Below are positions 38,255-46,435 of a stretch of 64,000 bases of DNA, one piece after another (the first letter of the stretch is position 1; every line of letters begins with the position of its first letter). Under the pieces are notes generated by a model, which worked only from the letters and a program-made list of their open reading frames with translations, ran no database searches and was not told where the DNA came from. The position numbers and the translations under genes were made by a program. Origin of the DNA: Mycolicibacterium bacteremicum (lineage in GTDB: Bacteria; Actinomycetota; Actinomycetes; Mycobacteriales; Mycobacteriaceae); assembly GCF_943913955.1 (NCBI RefSeq), contig NZ_CALUAE010000005.1:47702-111701 (forward strand), in the 5' to 3' direction.

Positions 38255-38443
38255 CGAGCAACAATACAGCAATGCGGCAAACCGGTACAACTGTCTCGTC
38301 TTGCCATATCAGCGTGGGGTCCTGCAATATGCACATATGGTTCATCGCGGGGGCGATTCGGACGTATCCGAACTCATGGTGTGTGTGCAGCCAGTTATCC
38401 GCTCAGCAGGTGATGCGGCAAAGCCGCCGCGCCGGTGCGGAGC

Positions 38444-38692
38444 GTGAATTCCGCACTGCGAGAGCAGATCCAGTCGGTCTGCGACGACCTCTACCGCGAC
38501 CCGGACGACGCGGACGCGTTCAGTCGGCTGCGCGAGTTGCTCGGTGCCGACGACAACAAGCTGGTCTCGCCGCACACCTGGCGACGGCTGGTGCAGACCG
38601 CCAGTAACCGGCTTTTCGACGAACCCGACAGTTCCGATGCCCGCGATCTGCTGCTCCTGCTGCTGACCGCGGGCCCCGGGCTGCGCCGGTAA
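38444..38692 (+). CDS. Small hypothetical protein (82 aa)
   Basis: A helical, acidic protein with no recognised domain. GTG codons at 38435 and 38444 are both possible; neither has a clear ribosome binding site. It ends three bases before the convergent secreted-protein gene. Confidence 0.5.
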   Translation: MNSALREQIQSVCDDLYRDPDDADAFSRLRELLGADDNKLVSPHTWRRLVQTASNRLFDEPDSSDARDLLLLLLTAGPGLRR

Positions 38693-38695
38693 CGG

Positions 38696-39013
38696 CTACG
38701 GACACTCCTCGGTGTCGATGCGCACGACACCGAAGTCGATCTCGGTGCTCACGGTGAACGTGCCGCCCGGTGCCGGCGTCGACGTGCACACCTGCCAGTT
38801 CCGGTCGCTCAGTTGCGCCCGGCCTTGACCGGTCAGGTCGGTCGAGCTGCTGAACCACACCTGCCCGCCGCTGACTGATTGGATGGCGTCCTGCGCGCCC
38901 TGCAGATCCATGCCGATCAGGTTCGGCATCGTCCAGGACGGCTCGGCCCACGCCGGCGGGCTCAGCACGAGCGCGGACCCGGTGAGCAGTGCTGCCAGTA
39001 CGAACTTCTTCAT
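38696..39013 (-). CDS. Small secreted PASTA-like protein
   Basis: A 105-aa exported protein. The signal peptide is MKKFVLAALLTGSALVLS with predicted cleavage after AWA. The mature part starts PSWTMPNLIGMDLQGAQDAIQ, the opening of a PASTA domain, and ends with a cysteine pair (C...C). GAGGAG precedes the ATG. PASTA domains bind cell-wall material; a lone secreted copy of this kind is common in mycobacteria. Confidence 0.8.
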   Translation of the reverse strand: MKKFVLAALLTGSALVLSPPAWAEPSWTMPNLIGMDLQGAQDAIQSVSGGQVWFSSSTDLTGQGRAQLSDRNWQVCTSTPAPGGTFTVSTEIDFGVVRIDTEECP

Positions 39014-39132
39014 GACATCTCCTCGGTTGAAGTAGCCGCACAGCATCGCACCCGGCACCGACATGTTGATTCTGCGCGCACGGCGCGGTCTACTCGCACT
39101 TCTGCGCCGCCACCGCAGAGTCAACGCCAGGT

Positions 39133-40335
39133 CTACTCCGCAGCCGGGTGCCCACCCGCCCCGGGTGCGGCATCGACCAGATCGTGCGACATCCCGTACC
39201 GACGCCGCTGCTGCTCCATCACCATCGGGTAGCCGGCCAACGCGCGCCGGGTTCGCCACTCGCTCACCCCGGGCACCGCGCCGAGCACCCGGTTAACTCC
39301 CCCGACCACCGGGCCGATCACCGACGGCAGATGCTTGAGCACGGTATCGGGCACACCGAGCTGCGATGCCGCCGTGTCGCCGAGGAACGCCCGCGTCAAC
39401 CCGTTGACCACGGCGACGCCCAGCGCCTGCCCGCCGACGGGCAGCAGGTCGGCGATCTCGACCGCGAGGTAGTCATGCGTCAACGCCCGCACGAAATCCC
39501 GGTCACCGTCGTCCGGGTTGCTGCCGGTCAGCGCGTACAGCTCCTCGATGCGTAGGTGATCGGCCTGTGACATCGGATTGAGCGGCGCCTGAACGCCATT
39601 GAGCATGCCCACGTAGCGCCAGAAGTGGAAGATGTCGTCGAGCTCCGCGGCCGTGTAGCGCACCCCGAGCTGATGCATGGCCGTCAGCGCGATGTTCCCG
39701 AACTCGACGATGGTGAACGCCATGAAGCTCTGCGGGATCGGTGCGCCCCACGCCTGCGTGTCCCAGGAGCCGCTGTCCCACAGCGACTTCCGCACGAACG
39801 CGTGGATCAGGCGGACCCGCAGCGTGGTCGCGAACCCCGCGCCGAAGCGCCGCAGCCCACCGGGGGTCAGGATCGTCTCCATCCACGACCCCACCTCCAG
39901 CGAGCGCACCGCGGCCTGGCTGGTGTAGCGATTGGTGATCACCAGCGGCATGCCGGCGACCTGATTCATCGCCCCCTTGGTCAGCGACGCCGCCCCGAGC
40001 ACGATGCCGTAGGACGCCATGTGCCGCACCAGATGTCCGGCCGCTCGGTCCAGTCGCGCGTGGTCGAGCCATTCCGGCTCGACGTCCACCTCGGCGAAGA
40101 ACTCCCGCAGCGCGGCCGGCGCATCGGGGACCGCGTCGATACCCTCGGCAAGCGCCGTGCGGAACATCTGCATGCCCCAGCCCCTGGGCAGGTCGGCGAA
40201 CGAGGCCACCACGGCGTCGGCCAACGGGTCGGCGACGAACACCCCGTCGACCCACGCCTGGCCCGTGGCGCCGTAGCGCTGCACGGCCAGGTCGGCATTC
40301 GGGACGGCAACCGGTGATTCGCTGCTGATACTCAT
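39133..40335 (-). CDS. MpaB/DUF2236-family oxygenase-like protein
   Basis: A 400-aa protein of the DUF2236/MpaB family, related to the haem-dependent latex-clearing oxygenase Lcp. Family blocks are AFTIVEFGNIALTAM, FWRYVGMLNGVQAPLNP and GYPMVMEQQRRRYG. Several conserved histidines are present (H near LVRHMASYG). The ATG at 40335 is divergent from a TetR gene 58 bp away, which probably represses it; TGAG-N5-CTCA at 40351-40363 is a possible operator. Confidence 0.8.
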   Translation of the reverse strand: MSISSESPVAVPNADLAVQRYGATGQAWVDGVFVADPLADAVVASFADLPRGWGMQMFRTALAEGIDAVPDAPAALREFFAEVDVEPEWLDHARLDRAAGHLVRHMASYGIVLGAASLTKGAMNQVAGMPLVITNRYTSQAAVRSLEVGSWMETILTPGGLRRFGAGFATTLRVRLIHAFVRKSLWDSGSWDTQAWGAPIPQSFMAFTIVEFGNIALTAMHQLGVRYTAAELDDIFHFWRYVGMLNGVQAPLNPMSQADHLRIEELYALTGSNPDDGDRDFVRALTHDYLAVEIADLLPVGGQALGVAVVNGLTRAFLGDTAASQLGVPDTVLKHLPSVIGPVVGGVNRVLGAVPGVSEWRTRRALAGYPMVMEQQRRRYGMSHDLVDAAPGAGGHPAAE

Positions 40336-40393
40336 GCGTCCATGCAAACATGAGATTTCCTCACTTACTACTCACCTTTGTACGGAGGACCCG

Positions 40394-41014
40394 ATGGCCA
40401 CCAACGCGCGCACTCTCCCTCAACAACAGCGGGCCCGTGAGATGCGCAAGCGTCTGCTCGACAGCGCCTTGACCATCATCGCCAAGCGCGGTATCGACAG
40501 GCTGTCCACCCAGGCCATCGCCGACGCCGCGCACGTCAGCATCGGCACTGTATATCGGTACTTTCCGGACCGCGCAGCGATCCTTGCCGAGCTGGTCGAT
40601 CAGGCCACCCGCGATATCTCATTCGAACTTGTGCGCGGGGTCAGCGCCGCCATGGACAAGGACGTCTTCGACGCCGCCCACATCGTCATCGACACCCTCA
40701 CCACCGCCTACGAGAAGCACGCCCCGATCCTGCAGGCTGCGCTGACCTCCTCATCTTTCGACATCCCGGCCTACCTCAACCACACGGCGATGGACGAGAT
40801 CGAGCGCAGCCTGCTGCCGCTGGGCACCGCCATCCCGGGACGCACCCGGCCCGATCTGGATCCCGATCAGCTGCAAGATCTGGTGTTCATCACGATGGGC
40901 GTCACCTCCAGCGCCTGCCTGCGCATCGCGCTGCAGCGCCCGCGCGGATCGGACCGCGACGCCATGGTCGCGCTGACCGCCAAGATGCTGGCGGCGGCGC
41001 TGACGCCGGACTAG
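40394..41014 (+). CDS. TetR-family regulator divergent from the MpaB-like gene
   Basis: A 206-aa TetR protein. The HTH is RKRLLDSALTIIAKRGIDRLSTQAIADAAHVSIGTVYRYFPDR. The ATG follows ACGGAGGAC. The divergent layout suggests control of the MpaB-like gene and itself. The ligand is unknown. Confidence 0.88.
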   Translation: MATNARTLPQQQRAREMRKRLLDSALTIIAKRGIDRLSTQAIADAAHVSIGTVYRYFPDRAAILAELVDQATRDISFELVRGVSAAMDKDVFDAAHIVIDTLTTAYEKHAPILQAALTSSSFDIPAYLNHTAMDEIERSLLPLGTAIPGRTRPDLDPDQLQDLVFITMGVTSSACLRIALQRPRGSDRDAMVALTAKMLAAALTPD

Positions 41015-41015
41015 T

Positions 41016-41059
41016 TGTCGCTCATTTGTCGCTCGAAGGCGGGCAGCGGCATACCCGCT
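41016..41059. repeat. 44-bp dispersed intergenic repeat, copy 2
   Basis: Matches 34436-34479 at 37 of 44 positions. It starts directly after the TetR stop and lies beyond the 3' end of the iron-sulfur oxidoreductase. Confidence 0.6.
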
Positions 41060-41125
41060 CTGGAGAGAGCCACAAGACACCGGCATGCCCAGAACTCCGA
41101 AAACGAACGAACAGAGCGCCAAAAA

Positions 41126-42241
41126 TTACAGGTCCAGCACCAACCGCTCACCCGGGAAACGCGCCCGCGACACGCACACCAGCATGTCCCCGGCCGCCCG
41201 CTCGGCGTCGGTCAACCGCACATCGCGATGCTCGACCTCACCGGACACCACCCGCTGCACACAGGTCCCGCAGAACCCCTGCTGGCATGAGTAGCCGATA
41301 TCCGGCCGCGCCCCGCGCAACGCGGCCAGCGTGCTCTGATTCGCCTGCACCTCAACAACTTCGCCATTGCGCAGCTCCAGCGAGAACGGCGCCCCGTCCA
41401 CAACCGGCAGCGGGGAGAACCGCTCGACGTGTAGCTCGGTGCCGACAGGCACGGCTTGGCCGACCATCTCCATCATCGGCGGCGGCCCGCAGGCGTACAC
41501 CGCGGTCGCGGCATCCACCCCATCGAGAAGGTCTGCGGCCGTGGGCAATCCGGCATCATCGGTGCGGACGACGACCTTGTCCCCGAACGCGGCCAGCTCG
41601 TCGAGGAACGGCAGGCTGGCCAGACTGCGCCCGGTGTAGCGCAACGACCACGGCACCCCAACCCGCTCGGCCAGCCGCACCATCGGCAGGATCGGGGTGA
41701 TCCCGATACCGCCGGCGATGAACCGCAGCGTCGAGGACCGCGAACCCGACCCCGGCAGCGGCATCATGAACGCGTTGCGCGGAACGCTCACCTCGACAGG
41801 ATCACCCACCGACAACGCATGCATCTCGATCGAGCCGCCGAGCCCTTCGGCGCTGTGCCGCACCGCGATCCGGTATTCATCGGCCCGGTCGGGATCCCCG
41901 CACAGCGAATACTGCCGCGTCCGGCCCGACGGCAGATACAGGTCGATATGCGCCCCGGCGTGCCAGCCACGCAGCTCACCACGATCGGGCGCGGCCAGCG
42001 TGAACGCCACCACCTCGGGATCGCGGGCCACCACCTCGCGGCCGACAACCTCCAGCGTGCGACGGTTCGAGGCCGTCGGCAGCTCGGGAAGGTCCTCGTC
42101 GGGAACGAGCTTCATCACCACCGACAGGAAGTGCGGCACCGCCGCGCCCGCCACCCGGATCAGCAGATCGGGCGCCGAGCGATACAGACCTGGTGGCGGC
42201 TCCCCGACGTAGGGGCGTAACAGCTTGTCCAGTCGGCTCAT
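41126..42241 (-). CDS. Ferredoxin-type oxidoreductase (flavin-NAD-2Fe2S)
   Basis: A 371-aa electron-transfer protein. The order is flavin domain (RQYSLCGDP), NAD domain (GGIGITPILPM; CGPPPMMEM) and a C-terminal plant-type 2Fe-2S ferredoxin (CQQGFCGTC...C). This is the phthalate dioxygenase reductase / VanB class order. It passes electrons from NAD(P)H to an oxygenase or desaturase. Its ATG overlaps the stop of the upstream ferritin-like gene, so the two are coupled; that protein may be its redox partner. Confidence 0.88.
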   Translation of the reverse strand: MSRLDKLLRPYVGEPPPGLYRSAPDLLIRVAGAAVPHFLSVVMKLVPDEDLPELPTASNRRTLEVVGREVVARDPEVVAFTLAAPDRGELRGWHAGAHIDLYLPSGRTRQYSLCGDPDRADEYRIAVRHSAEGLGGSIEMHALSVGDPVEVSVPRNAFMMPLPGSGSRSSTLRFIAGGIGITPILPMVRLAERVGVPWSLRYTGRSLASLPFLDELAAFGDKVVVRTDDAGLPTAADLLDGVDAATAVYACGPPPMMEMVGQAVPVGTELHVERFSPLPVVDGAPFSLELRNGEVVEVQANQSTLAALRGARPDIGYSCQQGFCGTCVQRVVSGEVEHRDVRLTDAERAAGDMLVCVSRARFPGERLVLDL

Positions 42242-43143
42242 GAAAAGGCGCGCGCGGCCGGCGAACTGGCCAGGTAGGCGACGGCCTGCGCGGTGCTGCC
42301 CTCGTCCGCGGGGTTGTAGTCGCGCTTGAGCAGCGTCAGCCCGGACCGCGCGATGAAGCCCACCGACGGGGTCGACCCCCGCTTGGCCGACTTGCGCAGC
42401 TTCCACATCATCCGGATGTACCCGTCATTGGGCAGCGCGGGATCCTCGCGGACCAGGAACTTCATCGCCCGCAGCACGATCGTGAAGAACACCACGCTGG
42501 TCAGCGCGCCCGCGGCGGCCTGGGCCACGTAGTCCATGCCGAAGTACTTCGCGACGTTGAACGACACGTGGCGGTGCTCGACTTCCTCGGCACCGTGCCA
42601 GCGGTACAGATCGGACATGGTGGGGTCGGCGTCGAGTTCATCCCAATTGTTGTTCAGCGCCCAGTCGCCCAGCACGCCGGTGTAGTGCTCGGCCGCGCTG
42701 AGGGCGTGGGTGCCCGAAGCGAGCGCCTTGCGCCGGTTGGCGGGGCTCGCCTTGGCCATCCGCTGCTCGTACTGGCCGACCACCCACTCGAGCTGCTTCT
42801 GGAACGGCTCGGGATCGATCCCGTGCCGCAGCAGGTACTCGTCGAGCACGTCATCGTGGGTCTTGGCGTGCACCGCCTCCTGCCCGATGAACCCGATGAT
42901 CTCCTCGCGCAGCTGATCGTCGCGCACGTATTCGAGGGCATCGGAGAGCAATTTGGCGAACCAGCGCTCGGCCACCGGCAGCACCAGGTTGAGCGCGGTC
43001 ACCGAATGGGAGCCGTACGGGTCACCGGGGATCCAGTGCAGCGGCGCCGCTGACCAGTCGAAATTGACGTTCCGGGGCCGTAGGGCGACTTCTTCGGGGG
43101 CGAATGTGTCCGCCGCAGCCGAGGACGCGCGGGTATCAGGCAT
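42238..43143 (-). CDS. Ferritin-like metal-dependent hydrolase (PF10118 type)
   Basis: A 301-aa helical protein with two E-x-x-H style clusters: GQEAVHAKTH and GAEEVEHRHVSF, plus HALSAAEHYTG. This fits the predicted metal-dependent hydrolase family PF10118, a ferritin-like di-metal fold. One membrane-like helix is near 215-235 (ALTSVVFFTIVLRAM). Coupled to the 2Fe-2S oxidoreductase, it may be a di-iron oxygenase component; this is inference. The ATG at 43143 is used. Confidence 0.8.
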   Translation of the reverse strand: MPDTRASSAAADTFAPEEVALRPRNVNFDWSAAPLHWIPGDPYGSHSVTALNLVLPVAERWFAKLLSDALEYVRDDQLREEIIGFIGQEAVHAKTHDDVLDEYLLRHGIDPEPFQKQLEWVVGQYEQRMAKASPANRRKALASGTHALSAAEHYTGVLGDWALNNNWDELDADPTMSDLYRWHGAEEVEHRHVSFNVAKYFGMDYVAQAAAGALTSVVFFTIVLRAMKFLVREDPALPNDGYIRMMWKLRKSAKRGSTPSVGFIARSGLTLLKRDYNPADEGSTAQAVAYLASSPAARAFS

Positions 43144-43248
43144 TACCCCATACTGCCCGTAAATCCGTCGGGAAAACATCCGCGGAGCAAATACCGCGTC
43201 GGCCAGGACGCCGGTCCGGACCCCTGACCGGGCGGCATACTCCTGTGC

Positions 43249-43755
43249 GTGGCAAAAAAGCGGGACAGATCACCCACCGAGCGCGCGGTCTGGCTGACCC
43301 CGGAACAGCAGCGCGCCTGGCTCGCCTTCATGCGCGTGCAGCTGCGGATGGAGTACGAGATGAACCGCCAGTTGCAGGCCGATTCCGGGCTGTCGCTGTC
43401 GGACTATCACGTGCTGGTGGCGCTCAGCGATAACCCCGACGGGATGCGGGTCGGCGACCTGGCCGCGCACATCGGCTGGGAGCGCAGCCGGGTGTCCCAT
43501 CAACTGCGCCGGATGGAACAGCGCGGACTGACGTTGCGCCAGGCCGGGGCCGAGGACGGCCGCACCACCATCGTGGTGCTCACCAAGCAGGGCCGCGAGG
43601 CGATCGAGGCCGCCGCCCCGGCGCATGTCGACCTGGTGCGCCGGTTGTTCTTCGACGCGCTGCCCGACCCGCTGCTGGGGCCGTTCACCACCGCGCTGGA
43701 GCACATCCACGTCAACCTCAATCTGAACAGCTCACTGCCGCCCGCACCGCACTAG
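43249..43755 (+). CDS. MarR-family regulator
   Basis: A 168-aa winged-helix protein: SLSDYHVLVALSD, MRVGDLAAHIGWERSRVSHQLRRMEQRGL and the wing AEDGRTTIVVLTKQG. The start is a GTG. It is divergent from the ferritin-like operon and heads the SnoaL-SDR cluster. Two near-identical palindromes in that cluster are candidate binding sites. Confidence 0.9.
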   Translation: MAKKRDRSPTERAVWLTPEQQRAWLAFMRVQLRMEYEMNRQLQADSGLSLSDYHVLVALSDNPDGMRVGDLAAHIGWERSRVSHQLRRMEQRGLTLRQAGAEDGRTTIVVLTKQGREAIEAAAPAHVDLVRRLFFDALPDPLLGPFTTALEHIHVNLNLNSSLPPAPH

Positions 43756-43758
43756 AAT

Positions 43759-43772
43759 GGTGATCTATCACC
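43759..43772. promoter_or_regulatory. Perfect palindrome, candidate MarR operator 1
   Basis: GGTGATCTATCACC is a perfect 6-2-6 palindrome four bases after the marR stop and about 20 bp before the SnoaL-like start. A variant occurs at 44161-44174. Confidence 0.55.
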
Positions 43773-43789
43773 CACCAGGAGGGCCCGAT

Positions 43790-44161
43790 ATGAGCGATAC
43801 CGTCACCGACCTGATGCAGGCCAACCTGCTCGCCGTCTTCAACGAACGCGATCCGCAGGCCCGCGCAACAGCCATCGCCACCACCTACGCCACCGAGGTC
43901 CGCTGGACCGATGACGAGGGTGTGGTCACCGGCCACGACGATCTGGACGTGAAAGCCGCCCACCTGCAGGCCAACCTGGCCGGGATGCACTTCGCGCCGG
44001 CCGGCCCGGTGCGCCAGACCCGCGGTTTCGGCTTCCTGGCCTGGGAGGTCCGTCGCGATGAGGACGAGGCTGCGGTGATGACGGGATTCGACGTCGCCCT
44101 GATCGCCGACGGGCGCATCACCGACCTGTGGACCGTGCTGACCGGACCGCCCTCGGAATAG
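43790..44161 (+). CDS. SnoaL-like (NTF2-fold) protein
   Basis: A 123-aa protein of the SnoaL-like/NTF2 type: LMQANLLAVFNERDPQARATAIATTYATEVRWTDDEGVVTGHDDL is the typical opening. Such proteins are small cyclases, isomerases or of unknown function. The ATG follows AGGAGGGCC. It is the second gene of the MarR cluster. Confidence 0.82.
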   Translation: MSDTVTDLMQANLLAVFNERDPQARATAIATTYATEVRWTDDEGVVTGHDDLDVKAAHLQANLAGMHFAPAGPVRQTRGFGFLAWEVRRDEDEAAVMTGFDVALIADGRITDLWTVLTGPPSE

Positions 44162-44174
44162 GTGACACATCACC
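44161..44174. promoter_or_regulatory. Palindrome, candidate MarR operator 2
   Basis: GGTGACACATCACC is a 5-4-5 palindrome that starts at the last base of the SnoaL stop. It shares 12 of 14 positions with the site at 43759-43772 and precedes the SDR gene. Confidence 0.55.
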
Positions 44175-44216
44175 TGACGTTCTGGCCGTCGCAACACTTC
44201 GACGAAGGGAACGATC

Positions 44217-44966
44217 ATGGGACAGCTCGACGGAAAGACGGCCCTGGTGACCGGTGGCACCTCCGGCATCGGACTGGCCGGTGCCAAGCGGTTCGCCGCA
44301 GAGGGCGCCGAGGTTTTCATCACCGGACGCGACCGCGCCCGCCTGGACGACGCCGTCTCCGCCATCGGCCCGCGCGCCCACGCGGTACAAGGTGACATCA
44401 GCAAGATCGCCGACCTGGACGCGCTGGCCGACGCCATCGGTGCAGCCGGTAAAGGACTGGACGTGCTCTACGCCAACGCCGGCGGCGGTGATTTCGCCAC
44501 GCTGGCCGATGTCACCGAGCAGCACTACCGCGACAACTTCGACCGCAATGTGGCCGGCACCGTGTTCACCGTGCAGAAGATGCTCCCGCTGCTCAACGAC
44601 GGCGCCTCGGTCGTCCTCACCGGATCGACCGCCGCCACCGAGGCCACCCCCAGCTTCGGTCTCTATGCCGCGTCCAAGGCCGCGATCCGCTCGCTGGGCC
44701 GCACCTGGGCCGCCGAACTGGCCGACCGCAACATCCGGGTCAACACCATCGTCCCCGGGCCCATCGAGACGCCCGGGCTGACCGGGCTGGCCGCCGACGC
44801 CGAGCAGGAGAAGGCGCTGCTGGACGGACTGGCCGCCGGGGTGGTGCTGAACCGCCTCGGCCATGTCGACGAGATCGCCTCGGCCGTCCTGTTTCTGGCG
44901 ACCGATCAGAGCAGCTACATGACCGGCGCGGAACTGGCCGTGCACGGCGGGAAGCTGCAGATCTGA
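44217..44966 (+). CDS. Short-chain dehydrogenase/reductase
   Basis: A 249-aa classical SDR. The cofactor motif is TGGTSGIGLAG, NAG is in LYANAGGG, and the catalytic S-Y-K are in LTGSTA and YAASKAA. The C-terminus GAELAVHGGKLQI is standard. Third gene of the MarR cluster; the substrate is unknown. Confidence 0.9.
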   Translation: MGQLDGKTALVTGGTSGIGLAGAKRFAAEGAEVFITGRDRARLDDAVSAIGPRAHAVQGDISKIADLDALADAIGAAGKGLDVLYANAGGGDFATLADVTEQHYRDNFDRNVAGTVFTVQKMLPLLNDGASVVLTGSTAATEATPSFGLYAASKAAIRSLGRTWAAELADRNIRVNTIVPGPIETPGLTGLAADAEQEKALLDGLAAGVVLNRLGHVDEIASAVLFLATDQSSYMTGAELAVHGGKLQI

Positions 44967-44967
44967 G

Positions 44968-46395
44968 TCACCAGGGCGACTTGACGTAATCCTTGAGGAA
45001 GCAGCCGTACACGTCCTCGCCGGCCTCGCCGCGCACGATCGGGTCATACACCCGGGCGGCGCCGTCGACGAGGTCGAGCGGGGCGTGGAAACCCTCCTCG
45101 GCCAGCCGCAGCTTGGTCGGGTGCGGGCGCTCGTCGGTGATCCAGCCGGTGTCCACCGCGGTCATCAGGATGCCGTCGCTCTCCAGCATCTCCGCGGCGC
45201 TGGTGCGGGTCAGCATGTTCAGCGCGGCCTTGGCCATATTGGTGTGCGGGTGCCCCGGGCCCTTGTAGGCGCGGCCGAACTGGCCCTCCATCGCCGAGAC
45301 GTTGACGACGTACTTGCGCCGCGCCGGGGCGGCGGCCATCGCCGGACGCAGCCGGCTGACCAGAATGAACGGTGCCGTCTGGTTGCACAGCTGCACCTCC
45401 AGCAGCTCCATCGCGTCGATCTCGTCGACGTGCTGGGTCCAGCTGTTGACCGGGGCGGTGTCCGGTAGCAGCCCGCCGGCGTCGATCGCGGTGCCCGCGG
45501 CGATGCGCTCCGGGGAGGCGCTGCGCGCGACGAGCGCCAGTTCGGTCACCTGGTGGGTCTGCTGTTCGGCGAGGCTGCCGACCAGGGCGGCCGGGTGCGC
45601 ATCGCTGACCCGGTCGAAGGAGATGACCCCGGCCGTCTTGGCGACCAGCTCCGGGGACGCGGTGCGCTCGGCGTCGACCAGCGCGGTATAGGAGCCCGGT
45701 GAGCGCCGCACGGTCTGCGCGGCGTTGTTGATCAGGATGTCCAGCGGCCCCGCTTCGGCGACCGTATCGGCCAGCGCGACCACCTGCGCCGGGTCGCGCA
45801 GGTCGATACCGACGACGCTGAGCCGGTGCAACCAGTCCGCGCTGTCGGGCATCGCCGCGAAGCGCCGCACCGCGTCGTTCGGGAAGCGGGTGGTGATCGT
45901 GGTGTGCGCGCCGTCGCGCAGCAGCCGCAGCGCGATGTACATGCCGATCTTGGCCCGGCCGCCGGTCAGCAGCGCGCGCCGGCCGGTCAGGTCGGTGCGG
46001 GCGTCGCGTTTGGCGTGGCTGAACGCCGCGCAGTCCGGGCAGAGTTGGTGGTAGAACGCGTCGACCACGGTGTGCTGCTGCTTGCAGATGTAGCAGGCCC
46101 GCGGCTTGATCAGGGTGCCGGCGGTCGCGCCCTTGGTCGCCGAGACCAGCGGCAGCCCGGCGGTCTCGTCGTCGATGCGCCCGGGCGCCCCGGTGGCGGT
46201 CGCGGCGATGACGGCGCGGTCGGCGGCGGCCACCGCGTCGCGCTTGGCGGTCCGGCGGGCCTTGCGCACCGATTTGAAGATGCCGGCGGTGGCCCGGCGC
46301 ACGGCGACGGCATCGGGGTGTTCAGGGGGCAGTGCCTCGACGTCGGCGAGCACCTGCAGGCAGGTGGCCATCTTGTCGGGGTCGATCGCGTTCAC
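44968..46395 (-). CDS. SDR with N-terminal zinc-ribbon extension
   Basis: A 475-aa protein. Residues ~100-125 hold CYICKQQH and LCPDC, a zinc ribbon. The SDR domain follows, with LLTGGRAKIGMYIALRLL, NNAAQTV and a catalytic-like VNVSAMEGQFG...KGPGHPHTNMAKAALNM in which the usual Y-x-x-x-K spacing is altered. The start is a GTG at 46395. It lies 40 bp downstream of the mmpL gene on the same strand. The substrate is unknown. Confidence 0.8.
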   Translation of the reverse strand: MNAIDPDKMATCLQVLADVEALPPEHPDAVAVRRATAGIFKSVRKARRTAKRDAVAAADRAVIAATATGAPGRIDDETAGLPLVSATKGATAGTLIKPRACYICKQQHTVVDAFYHQLCPDCAAFSHAKRDARTDLTGRRALLTGGRAKIGMYIALRLLRDGAHTTITTRFPNDAVRRFAAMPDSADWLHRLSVVGIDLRDPAQVVALADTVAEAGPLDILINNAAQTVRRSPGSYTALVDAERTASPELVAKTAGVISFDRVSDAHPAALVGSLAEQQTHQVTELALVARSASPERIAAGTAIDAGGLLPDTAPVNSWTQHVDEIDAMELLEVQLCNQTAPFILVSRLRPAMAAAPARRKYVVNVSAMEGQFGRAYKGPGHPHTNMAKAALNMLTRTSAAEMLESDGILMTAVDTGWITDERPHPTKLRLAEEGFHAPLDLVDGAARVYDPIVRGEAGEDVYGCFLKDYVKSPW

Positions 46396-46435
46396 CGAGG
46401 TAGCGTACGGGTTTGCGCCGCCCGGAGGGGAATCC

